Source: DASZHA01 sp035938265 (lineage in GTDB: Bacteria > Chloroflexota > Dormibacteria > DASZGP01). Taken from it: 33,416 nucleotides of DNA. The notes under the pieces were generated by a model. The model was given only the letters and a program-made list of their open reading frames with translations. It ran no database searches and was not told where the DNA came from. The translations under genes were made by a program, and so were the position numbers. This document shows, one piece after another, positions 26,288 to 32,976 of the stretch; position 1 is the stretch's first letter, and every line of letters begins with the position of its first letter. The stretch is from NCBI GenBank assembly GCA_035938265.1, contig DASZHA010000119.1, positions 1-33,416 on the forward strand, in the 5' to 3' direction.

Positions 26288-26293
26288 ACTATA
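26288..26293 (-). promoter_or_regulatory. Possible -10 element of topA, leaderless type
   Basis: The minus strand reads TATAGT, 8 bases before the GTG start of topA, in the 78-base gap after dprA. No Shine-Dalgarno is present. A short inverted repeat GGGAA/TTCCC (26312-26330) lies where a -35 region would be and could be an operator or chance. Confidence 0.45.
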
Positions 26294-26357
26294 CGTCCGG
26301 GTCAAGCCCCCGGGAACGTCGGATATTCCCTGTTTCAAAGCTGGCCTACGGCCAGGG

Positions 26358-27260
26358 TCACGCCCCCAGACCCCTGCGGCGGCGCTCTTGGTAGACGCCG
26401 TCGCGGACCTCCACGGCGCCATCCAGGCGCAGGGTTGCGAGTGCGGTGGCGGCCTCGCGAGCCGTCACGCGGAGCCGGCCAGCGACCTCGTCCAGGGTCA
26501 TGGCGCGACCGCTGAGCAGCTCCAGGATGACGTCGCGGGCATCGCCATACCGCTTCCGTCCCGGGTCCGGACCGGAGGGCTTGAGCAACTGGAAGAGCGG
26601 GTCATTGCGGAGCTCCTGGATCACCTCCTCCGCCCCGGTCACCAGGCGGGCCCCATCCCGGACCAGGTCGTGGCAGCCGCGCGAGTTGGGGTTGTGGATG
26701 CTGCCGGGGACGGCCATCACCACCCGACCCTGGTTGCCGGCGGCGCCGGCGGTCAGCATCGCCCCGCTCCGCCGCCGCGCCTCGACGACGACAACTCCAA
26801 GGCTCATGCCACTGATGGTCGCGTTGCGCTGAGGGAAGTTCTCGGGTCGCGCCACGGTCTCCAGCGGGAACTGCGTCATCAGCGCCCCCTGGCCCGCGAT
26901 CCGGTGCGCGAGGGCGATGTGCTGGTGTGGATATATTGTGTCCCTCCCGGTGCCCATCACCGCCACGGTCAGGCCGCCGGCGTCCAGGGCGCCTCGATGG
27001 GCTGCGCCGTCGATGCCGCGGGCCAGGCCGCTGACGACCACCAGGCCGGCGCCGGCCAGCTCCGCGCCCAGCTTGTAGGCCAGGTCCTCCCCATATGTCG
27101 AACATCGCCGCGAGCCAACCACCGCGACCATCTCGGCGTCGGGGTCGAGGACCCCGGCCACCTCGACCTCGGGAGCGGCGCGGATCTCCTTGAGCAATCG
27201 CGGGTAGCCGGCGTCGGCCGGTGAGAGGCTGCGCCAGGGCCCCTCAACGCCGGTACTCAC
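26358..27260 (-). CDS. dprA: DNA processing protein DprA
   Basis: DprA binds incoming single-stranded DNA during transformation and loads RecA. The roughly 300-residue protein has the extended Rossmann-like domain with VAVVGSRRCSTYGEDLAYKL, VVVSGLARGIDGAAHRGALD, VAVMGTGRDTIYP and the region PENFPQRNATISGMSLGVVV. The C-terminal 60 residues form a winged-helix-like domain (ILELLSGRAMTLDEVAGRL). The N-terminal SAM domain is reduced to a short stretch. The start is uncertain: GTG at 27260 overlaps the comM stop by 17 bases, while a TTG at 27281 would add 7 residues. It is coupled to comM, a frequent pairing. Confidence 0.94.
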   Translation of the reverse strand: MSTGVEGPWRSLSPADAGYPRLLKEIRAAPEVEVAGVLDPDAEMVAVVGSRRCSTYGEDLAYKLGAELAGAGLVVVSGLARGIDGAAHRGALDAGGLTVAVMGTGRDTIYPHQHIALAHRIAGQGALMTQFPLETVARPENFPQRNATISGMSLGVVVVEARRRSGAMLTAGAAGNQGRVVMAVPGSIHNPNSRGCHDLVRDGARLVTGAEEVIQELRNDPLFQLLKPSGPDPGRKRYGDARDVILELLSGRAMTLDEVAGRLRVTAREAATALATLRLDGAVEVRDGVYQERRRRGLGA

Positions 27261-28740
27261 AGGCCTCGAGCAGCTGGTCAAGGCTGATGGCGATGGTGCC
27301 GTCCAGGTCGGCTATGCTGCGAGCCACGCGCAGCGCGCCGTGGAAGCCGCGGCCGCTGAGTCGGTAGCGGTTGGCGATGTTGGTCACCTCTGCGGCCGCA
27401 GCCGGCTCCATGGGGCAGACACGTTTGAGGCCCGCGGCATCGAGCTGGGCGTTGAGATGGCCGCTCCCCTGCCGCAGCCGCTGGACTTGCCGCGCGCGCA
27501 CGACCCGCTCCCTGGCCTTGATGCTGGTCTCACCGGCGCCGCCCCCAAGCCGCTCGATGCGCACTGACCGTACCTGCACCACCAGGTCGATCCGGTCCCG
27601 AAGCGGCCCCGATATCCGCCGTTGATAACGAGCCACCATGTCGGGCGGGCAGACACACTCGTCGTCGCCGTTGGCGGTTTCGGCCGAGCGACCGCAAGGA
27701 CATGGGTTGGCGGTGGCGACCAGGATGAAGCTCGCCGGCAGCAGCCGGGTCCCGCCCTTGCGACTGAGGCGGAGATGACCTTCCTCCAGTGGCTCGCGAA
27801 GCGCCTCCAGGCAGTCACGACGGAACTCGGGCAGCTCGTCAAGGACCAGCACGCCCCGGTGGGCCAGGCTCAGCTCGCCCGGGCTGAAGGCGCTCCCGCC
27901 GCCGATCAGCCCGGCGATGGATATGGAGTGGTGCGGAGTCCGCAGCGGCGGCCGGGTCAGCCAGCCGACGCCGTCCAGCAGTCCCGCCACCGAGTGCATG
28001 CTGGTGACCTCGCGCGCCGCCCCCGCCTCGAGGTCGGGAAGCAGGCCACGGAGGGCGCGCGCCAACATCGTCTTGCCGGCGCCCGGCGGCCCCATAAAGA
28101 GGACATGGTGGCCACCTGCCGCAGCCACCTCGAGGGCGCGCTTGGGCACCGTCTGCCCGTGGATCTCGCTGAGGTCGACGTCATCGCCGGCGGGGACGAC
28201 CCGCCGATGCGGCGGCCCGACCGCCGGGATGGCAGCCTCGCCGCGGAGGTGCGCCACGAGCTCTTCCAGTGAGCCCACCCCGTGCACCGGGGCGCCGCAC
28301 CCCGCCGCCTCGGCGGCGTTGCTCGCCGGCACGTACAGGCGCTCGGCGCCGACCCCGGCCAGCTCGGTGGTGAGGGCCAGGGCGCCACGCACTGGGCGCA
28401 GCGAGCCGTCGAGCCCGAGCTCGCCGATGAACGCCGCGCCACGCTGGTCGAGGCCCGGCTGCCCGGCCGAGCCCAGGATGGCGAGGGCGATGGCGACGTC
28501 AAAGGCGGTGCCCTCTTTGCGCATCTCGGCGGGCGCCAGGTTGACCGTGAGCCGGTGGCTGGGAAACGTGAAGCCGCTGTTGCGGAGCGCCGCCCGGACC
28601 CGCTCTCGCGCCTCCTGGACTGCCCTATCGGTGAGGCCGACGATGCTGAAGCTGGGAAGGCCGCCCCCGATGTCGGCCTCGACCTCCACCCGGCGTGCCC
28701 GGACGCCATCCAGGCAGGCGGTCAGGGTGCAGGCGATCAC
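27244..28740 (-). CDS. comM: ComM/YifB family Mg-chelatase-like AAA+ ATPase
   Basis: ComM-type helicases promote branch migration of transforming DNA. The 498 residues have the N-terminal ChlI-like domain (FSIVGLTDRAVQEARERVRA; KEGTAFDVAIALAIL), Walker A GPPGAGKT at 217-224, Walker B VLVLDELPEF, the cysteine cluster CPCG with a later CVCPP, the sensor region PLRDRIDLVVQV and the Mg-chelatase C-terminal domain (NRYRLSGRGFHGALRVARSI). The length is normal. The GTG start has a TATTAT hexamer 6 bases upstream and no Shine-Dalgarno. It pairs with dprA, so this is a DNA-uptake processing unit, although no uptake pore genes are in the window. Confidence 0.96.
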   Translation of the reverse strand: MIACTLTACLDGVRARRVEVEADIGGGLPSFSIVGLTDRAVQEARERVRAALRNSGFTFPSHRLTVNLAPAEMRKEGTAFDVAIALAILGSAGQPGLDQRGAAFIGELGLDGSLRPVRGALALTTELAGVGAERLYVPASNAAEAAGCGAPVHGVGSLEELVAHLRGEAAIPAVGPPHRRVVPAGDDVDLSEIHGQTVPKRALEVAAAGGHHVLFMGPPGAGKTMLARALRGLLPDLEAGAAREVTSMHSVAGLLDGVGWLTRPPLRTPHHSISIAGLIGGGSAFSPGELSLAHRGVLVLDELPEFRRDCLEALREPLEEGHLRLSRKGGTRLLPASFILVATANPCPCGRSAETANGDDECVCPPDMVARYQRRISGPLRDRIDLVVQVRSVRIERLGGGAGETSIKARERVVRARQVQRLRQGSGHLNAQLDAAGLKRVCPMEPAAAAEVTNIANRYRLSGRGFHGALRVARSIADLDGTIAISLDQLLEACEYRR

Positions 28741-28746
28741 CCCGCG

Positions 28747-28752
28747 ATAATA
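28747..28752 (-). promoter_or_regulatory. Possible -10 element of comM, leaderless type
   Basis: The minus strand reads TATTAT, 6 bases before the comM GTG. It lies in an AT-rich 45-base gap that stands out from its GC-rich surroundings. No Shine-Dalgarno lies between it and the start. Confidence 0.45.
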
Positions 28753-28760
28753 CTACAAAT

Positions 28761-28788
28761 TAGAGGTTTTGTGCCTGCCTAACCTCTA
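28761..28788 (-). repeat. Inverted repeat between the deacetylase gene and comM
   Basis: Perfect 8-base arms TAGAGGTT (28761-28768) and AACCTCTA (28781-28788) flank a 12-base spacer. The outer arm begins at the TAG stop of the deacetylase gene. On the minus strand the hairpin is followed by ATTTGT, a poor U-run, so it could be a weak terminator. Because the predicted comM -10 begins only 8 bases further on, it could equally be an operator for the competence genes. Confidence 0.55.
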
Positions 28789-29805
28789 CTCAGTGCCCCG
28801 GCTGTAGTCGGTGGGCGAGGCGGAGGGATCGACGCTGGGGGCAATCGACGGCAGGGGTGAGGGAAAGAGCCCGGGCGCCGGCTTGTCGCCGTATTTCTGG
28901 TAGTCGGCGAATCCGCTGGTCAGCTTCTGGCTGAAAGACGCAAGGGTGTCGATGCTCTCGATCCGGACCCGCGGCCAGTAGTAGGCCGTCGGCATCGACT
29001 CGAACACGCCGGGGACGGTGGTGGTGGCGTCGTGGTAGCCCGCCCGGTGGACGCTGGCCAGGACAGCGGGGTTGAACCTTCCCGACGGGTAGCAGAACTC
29101 GTAGACCGGGTGACCGAGGTGCTGCTCCACGATCGCCTTGCTGCCCGCCACCTGGGCGTCCAGCGCCGCGGGCGCCTGCCGCGTGAGGTCGGGGTGCGTC
29201 AGAGAGTGGGCGCCGATCTCGATCCCCGCGCGGTCGAGCTCGCCGACCTGGTCCCAGGTCATGTACCCCGGCTTTCCCACGAAATCGCCGACGACGTATG
29301 AGGTGGCGGTGAAGCCGTTCTGCTTGAGGACCGGCCAGGCGGTCGTGTAGAAGTCCTCGTAGCCATCGTCAAAGGTCAGTACCATCGTCCGGCGGTCCAG
29401 CTTCTTGCCGGCGGCCACCGCGGCGTAGAGCTGCTCCAGGCTGATCGTCTTGAAGCCCTGGTCGTGAGCGAACTGCATCTGCTGGGTGAAGTGGTCGGGC
29501 GAGACCGACAGGTTGCGACCCACCAGGTCCTTGGGGTTCGGGTTCACCCGGATGTAGTGGTACATGAGGACGGGGACGTGGCCGGCGGGAATGACGTCGC
29601 CTGGAGGCGGCTCCACGATGGCCTGTGTGGCCCCCGGTCCGGTATCCGCCTGGGCCCGGTCGACCCGGGGAAAGCCCACACCGAGCGGGGCGCCAGGACC
29701 AAGGGTCATCGCGACCGCCACCGCCGCCGTCCCGGCGACCAGGACCAGCGCCAGGACGAGGCCAACGGGGACATACACGTGGCGGCGATGGCGTCGTACC
29801 GTCAT
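28786..29805 (-). CDS. Membrane-anchored polysaccharide deacetylase (NodB fold)
   Basis: This carbohydrate esterase 4-type protein removes N- or O-acetyl groups from cell-wall or capsular glycans outside the membrane. The 339 residues start with a basic stretch (TVRRHRRHVY) and a membrane span at about 11-34 with no clear cleavage site, so it is probably anchored. A 40-residue Pro/Gly-rich linker leads to VLMYHYIRVNP. The NodB motifs are TFDDGYED (D146, D147), HSLTHPDL (metal ligands H200 and H204) and CYPSGRFN. The C-terminus is Pro/Ser-rich. Its ATG overlaps the yraN stop (ATGA), so this envelope enzyme is part of the rpsP-rplS-rnhB operon, an unusual place for it. The substrate is unknown. 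Confidence 0.92.
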   Translation of the reverse strand: MTVRRHRRHVYVPVGLVLALVLVAGTAAVAVAMTLGPGAPLGVGFPRVDRAQADTGPGATQAIVEPPPGDVIPAGHVPVLMYHYIRVNPNPKDLVGRNLSVSPDHFTQQMQFAHDQGFKTISLEQLYAAVAAGKKLDRRTMVLTFDDGYEDFYTTAWPVLKQNGFTATSYVVGDFVGKPGYMTWDQVGELDRAGIEIGAHSLTHPDLTRQAPAALDAQVAGSKAIVEQHLGHPVYEFCYPSGRFNPAVLASVHRAGYHDATTTVPGVFESMPTAYYWPRVRIESIDTLASFSQKLTSGFADYQKYGDKPAPGLFPSPLPSIAPSVDPSASPTDYSRGTE

Positions 29806-30170
29806 ACCAGCACGTCCGGGATGTGCTGGCAGCGCCCAGGACGGCCGGCGCCATCCAGGTCCACCGCCACCACGTCCACTCGGAGATCAGCGCCAAGGCT
29901 CGGGTGGAGCAGCTGGTAGGTCTCCGCCAGCCGGCGCAGTCGAGCCAGTTTCCTGCCGTCGACCGCGTCCTGGGGAAGCCCGTAGCCGGACCCCCGGCGG
30001 GCCTTCACCTCGACCAGCACCAGGGTTTCGCCGTCCCGCATCACCAGGTCGATCTGTCCGTTCTTGAGGCGCACGTCGCGGGCCACGGCCCGCATCCCGG
30101 TCCGCTCGAGATGCTCCTCAGCCGCGATTTCGGCGGCCGTGCCGCGGCCAGCGCGAGCGCGTCCATCCAC
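29802..30170 (-). CDS. yraN: YraN family protein (UPF0102), nuclease-like fold
   Basis: The 122-residue protein has the typical UPF0102 pattern: GRGTAAEIAAEEHLERTGMR, then GQIDLVMRDGETLVLVEVKA with the D-x(n)-E-x-K restriction-enzyme-like metal site, and DAVDGRKLARLRRLAETYQL. A DNA- or RNA-processing role is presumed for the family but not proven. The GTG at 30170, 13 bases after the rnhB stop, gives the normal length. A longer open frame to 30458 is Arg/Pro/Ser-rich shadow of rnhB. A TAGCGT hexamer 7 bases upstream resembles the -10 elements seen before other genes, but it abuts the rnhB stop and may be chance. Confidence 0.92.
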   Translation of the reverse strand: MDGRARAGRGTAAEIAAEEHLERTGMRAVARDVRLKNGQIDLVMRDGETLVLVEVKARRGSGYGLPQDAVDGRKLARLRRLAETYQLLHPSLGADLRVDVVAVDLDGAGRPGRCQHIPDVLV

Positions 30171-30183
30171 CCATGCGACGCTA

Positions 30184-30909
30184 TCACAAAGCTGTGGTTT
30201 CGCGCCCGAAGATATCGGTGTCAGAAGCCCCGACCTCGACCGGCTCCCCCGCCAGCAAAGCCTCCGCAACGGTGACCGGTCGAAACGATCGCCGGTGGAT
30301 GGCGCAGGGTCCCAGGTCCTTGAGGGCCTGCGCGTGACGCGGAGTGCTGTAGCCGAAGTGCTCCTCGAAGCCATAGCCCGGGTAGGTCTCCGCGGCCAGG
30401 CGCATGGCAGCGTCACGGGTGGTCTTGGCGATGATCCCACCGGCCATGATCGAGGCACTTCGCCTGTCCCCTTTGATCAGGGCCTCCTGGGGCAGCTTGC
30501 ACTCGGGCACCGGGAAGCCGTCGATCAGCAGGTAGTCCGGCTCCAGCGGCAGCGCCTCCACCGCCCGCTGCAGCGCCAGCCGGCCGGCGACGGCGATATT
30601 GAGATCGTCGACCTCCTCGTGGGATGCCTGGGCCACGCCGATTGCGATCGCGACCGTCCTGATCTTGACCGCCAGGTCCTCGCGCTGTTCCGCGGTGAGC
30701 AGCTTGGAGTCGTTGATACCGGCAATCGCCACCCCCATCGGCAGCAGCACCGCCGCCGCCACCACCGGCCCGGCGAGCGGGCCCCGGCCGGCCTCATCGA
30801 CCCCGGCGACCAGCATGTGTCCGTGGATCCGGGCGGCGCGCTCGCGCAACCAGATATCGGTTGGCGGGATCTCCATGGGAAGAGCTGGTTGGGCGTGTGG
30901 CCTGGACAT
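30184..30909 (-). CDS. rnhB: Ribonuclease HII
   Basis: RNase HII removes ribonucleotides from DNA and RNA from hybrids. The 241 residues contain the active-site VAGVDEAGRGPLAGPVVAAA (D-E pair), GINDSKLLTAEQRE, YLLIDGFPVP, the catalytic-loop region GDRRSASIMAGGIIAKTTRD and HFGYSTPRHAQAL. The first 30 residues are unconserved. The ATG at 30909 has GGAGG about 13 bases upstream, rather far. The alternative ATG at 30876 would give 230 residues. It follows rplS directly, since lepB, often between them, is absent. Confidence 0.97.
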   Translation of the reverse strand: MSRPHAQPALPMEIPPTDIWLRERAARIHGHMLVAGVDEAGRGPLAGPVVAAAVLLPMGVAIAGINDSKLLTAEQREDLAVKIRTVAIAIGVAQASHEEVDDLNIAVAGRLALQRAVEALPLEPDYLLIDGFPVPECKLPQEALIKGDRRSASIMAGGIIAKTTRDAAMRLAAETYPGYGFEEHFGYSTPRHAQALKDLGPCAIHRRSFRPVTVAEALLAGEPVEVGASDTDIFGRETTAL

Positions 30910-30946
30910 CCGCAGAGATTGTCCTCCGGCGGGCCTAGGAATTGGG

Positions 30947-31288
30947 TTAACGCTGCTCCTTGATCCGCGACTGCTTGCCGACCTTGTCGCGCAGGTAGAA
31001 GAGCTTGGCCCGACGAACGGCGCCATGGCGAACGACCTCGATCCTGTCGATCCGTGGCGAGTGGATCATGAACGTCCTCTCCACGCCCACGCCATGCGTG
31101 ACGCGACGAACCGTGAAGTTCTCCTTGAGCCCCGACTTGCTGAGGGCAATGACCACGCCCTCGAAGACCTGGATGCGCTCCCGGTTGCCCTCGACGACCT
31201 TGACGTGAACCCGCACCGTATCCCCAGAGCGGAGCTTGGGGACCACGGGTTTCAGGTAGTTCTTTTCGACGGCTTCAACGATGTTCAT
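30947..31288 (-). CDS. rplS: Ribosomal protein bL19
   Basis: bL19 sits at the subunit interface of the 50S subunit. The 113 residues are standard: VPKLRSGDTVRVHVKVVEGN, RIQVFEGVVIALSKSGLKEN, FTVRRVTHGVGVERTF, and SPRIDRIEVVRHGAVRRAKL followed by FYLRDKVGKQSRIKE. The ATG at 31288 overlaps the trmD stop (ATGA) and has AAGGAG 8 bases upstream, which excludes the longer frame into trmD. Confidence 0.98.
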   Translation of the reverse strand: MNIVEAVEKNYLKPVVPKLRSGDTVRVHVKVVEGNRERIQVFEGVVIALSKSGLKENFTVRRVTHGVGVERTFMIHSPRIDRIEVVRHGAVRRAKLFYLRDKVGKQSRIKEQR

Positions 31289-32040
31289 TTCATTTTCTCC
31301 TTGCTGGCGGATCGACCGTGCGTCGATACACCGGGAAGCTCCGGCCGGCGGCTCCGAGTGCGCTCCAGGGCCATCTGGCGACGCCATTCCCGGATCAGCT
31401 CATGGTTGCCAGAGAGCAGCACCTCGGGAACCTTGTGGCCTTCGAACTCCGCGGGACGAGTGTACTGGGGATGCTCCAGCAGCCCCTCTGAGAACGAGTC
31501 GCTGGACGCCGAGTCCTCGTCGCCAAGGACGCCGGGGACGTGCCGGGAGATGGTCTCGACCAGGATCATCGCCGCCAGCTCCCCCCCGCTGAGGACAAAG
31601 TCCCCGATGCTGACCTCGTAGTCCGCCAGGCCGGTGCGAATGCGCTCATCGAAGCCCTCGTAGCGGCCGGCCACCAGGAGGAGGCCCGGCTGCTGCGCCA
31701 GCTCCAGGGCCAGGTCGTGGTCGAGGGGCCGGCCCTGGGGTGTCAACAGGACGCATGGGATGTCGCCGGAAACGCCGCTCGCGGCCGCCTCCTCGCGGAT
31801 GGCCCGGACCGCCGCGAACACGGGCTCCGGCTTGAGTACCATGCCGGGGCCACCCCCGTAGGGGGTGTCGTCGACCTGCCGGTGCCGGTTTCCCGCGTAG
31901 TCCCGCAGGTTGTGGGCCGTCAGCCCGATGGTTCCCTGCTCGATCGCCCGCCCGACCACGCCCATGCCCAGCGGACCTGGGAATGCGTCGGGGAACAGCG
32001 TCACGACGTCGAACCGGAGCAGCGGGCCAGGCGTGCTCAT
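31285..32040 (-). CDS. trmD: tRNA (guanine-37-N1)-methyltransferase
   Basis: TrmD methylates G37 next to the anticodon, using SAM in a SPOUT trefoil-knot fold. The 251 residues begin LLRFDVVTLFPDAFPGPLGM and include HNLRDYAGNRHRQVDDTPYG, GGPGMVLKPEP, LLVAGRYEGFDERI, VSIGDFVLSGGELAAMILVE and HPQYTRPAEFEGHKVPEVLL, all typical. The C-terminal helical part ends in a basic tail. Its ATG shares one base with the rimM stop (TGATG). Confidence 0.98.
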   Translation of the reverse strand: MSTPGPLLRFDVVTLFPDAFPGPLGMGVVGRAIEQGTIGLTAHNLRDYAGNRHRQVDDTPYGGGPGMVLKPEPVFAAVRAIREEAAASGVSGDIPCVLLTPQGRPLDHDLALELAQQPGLLLVAGRYEGFDERIRTGLADYEVSIGDFVLSGGELAAMILVETISRHVPGVLGDEDSASSDSFSEGLLEHPQYTRPAEFEGHKVPEVLLSGNHELIREWRRQMALERTRSRRPELPGVSTHGRSASKEKMK

Positions 32041-32522
32041 CAGACCTCGTCCTCCGGTGGCAGCTCGACGATCATGCGGCCGCGCTCGAGGTCGACCTCA
32101 CGGACCACGTCGTGGATCGCGGGGACCAGCACCTCGGCGCCCCCGCCCTTGACGACGTACACGTCGTTGGCGGGGTATGGCTGAACATCGACCAGCCGGC
32201 CGAGCTTGCGACCATCGGCTGTCTCGACCTCGAGGCCCACAAGCTGCCAGTGGTAGTAGCTCCCCTCCGGCAGCTCCGCGACGTCCGCGGAGTCGACCTC
32301 CAGGTACTGGCCGCGCAGCGCCTCGGCGGCGTCGCGGTCGGCGATCCCGGCAAGCCTTAGCGCGAGCCCGCGCGGGGCGGGACGCGCGGCCTCGATGGTC
32401 AGCTTCCGCCGGCCGGCGTGCACCATGAGGCCCGACTGAAAACGGGCTTCGTCGTCGGTGAGCGGCTCCACCTCGATCTCGCCACGCAGACCGACCGCGC
32501 GACGAACGAAGGCGACGCGCAC
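32040..32522 (-). CDS. rimM: 16S rRNA processing protein RimM
   Basis: RimM assists 30S head assembly and binds uS19. The 160 residues start VRVAFVRRAVGLRGEIEVEP (read as Met from GTG at 32522), the usual N-terminal strand pattern with H/A-G-L-R-G-E. The RimM N-domain runs to about residue 85, and the PRC-barrel domain follows (YYHWQLVGLEVETADGRKLG; NDVYVVKGGGAEVLVPAI). The frame is open to 32735, but that extension is a Pro/Arg/Ser-rich shadow of khpA. The start lies 13 bases after the khpA stop and lacks a Shine-Dalgarno. Confidence 0.95.
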   Translation of the reverse strand: MRVAFVRRAVGLRGEIEVEPLTDDEARFQSGLMVHAGRRKLTIEAARPAPRGLALRLAGIADRDAAEALRGQYLEVDSADVAELPEGSYYHWQLVGLEVETADGRKLGRLVDVQPYPANDVYVVKGGGAEVLVPAIHDVVREVDLERGRMIVELPPEDEV

Positions 32523-32535
32523 GAGAGTTGGCGGG

Positions 32536-32976
32536 TTACTCGGCAGCGTCGTGGACCTCCGCGTGGTGCTCGGGCGCGGCGTCGGTGGTCTCGGCCGGGG
32601 CGTCGGCGGCGATGGGCGCCGCGGCGGCCTCGGCCTCGACCTCGGCACCGGCACCGGCTTCTTCAGAGGCTGCAGCGTCGACCGGGGACTCGCCCTCGGC
32701 GGCGTCGTCTGGCGCGGCCGCCGGCGGCAGCTCATCCGCGAGGACCTCGACGTTGACCCGCTCGTGGTCCTTGATCGAGGCTGCCTTGACCACCGCCCGG
32801 ATGGCCTCGATGTTGCGACCGCCCTTGCCGATCACCCGGCCGACGTCCTCGGGGTCAAGGCTGATCTCGATGGTCTGGGATCGGCCACGGCCAGGCTGGG
32901 CCTCGACCACGACCGCGTCGGGGTGGTCGACCATGTTGCGAACGATGTACTCGACCAGGCCGGCGTAGTCGTTCAT
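32536..32976 (-). CDS. khpA: KhpA-type KH-domain RNA-binding protein with acidic tail
   Basis: KhpA (YlqC) is a small KH protein that works with KhpB in RNA binding and cell-size control in Gram-positives. Residues 1-80 are the core, with DYAGLVEYIVRNMVDHPDAV and the GKGG loop at 50-53 (VGRVIGKGGRNIEAIRAVVK). Typical KhpA ends near residue 75-80. Here about 65 extra residues form an Ala/Glu/Asp-rich low-complexity tail with several His near the end. The ATG overlaps the rpsP stop (ATGA). The order rpsP-khpA-rimM-trmD-rplS is widely conserved. Confidence 0.95.
   Translation of the reverse strand: MNDYAGLVEYIVRNMVDHPDAVVVEAQPGRGRSQTIEISLDPEDVGRVIGKGGRNIEAIRAVVKAASIKDHERVNVEVLADELPPAAAPDDAAEGESPVDAAASEEAGAGAEVEAEAAAAPIAADAPAETTDAAPEHHAEVHDAAE

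Noticed and set aside
30171..30458. N-terminal extension of yraN; likewise rimM to 32735, cdsA to 19523, rnhB to 31026 and rplS to 31387
   Set aside because: Each extension is an out-of-frame shadow of the preceding gene, and the protein family starts later.
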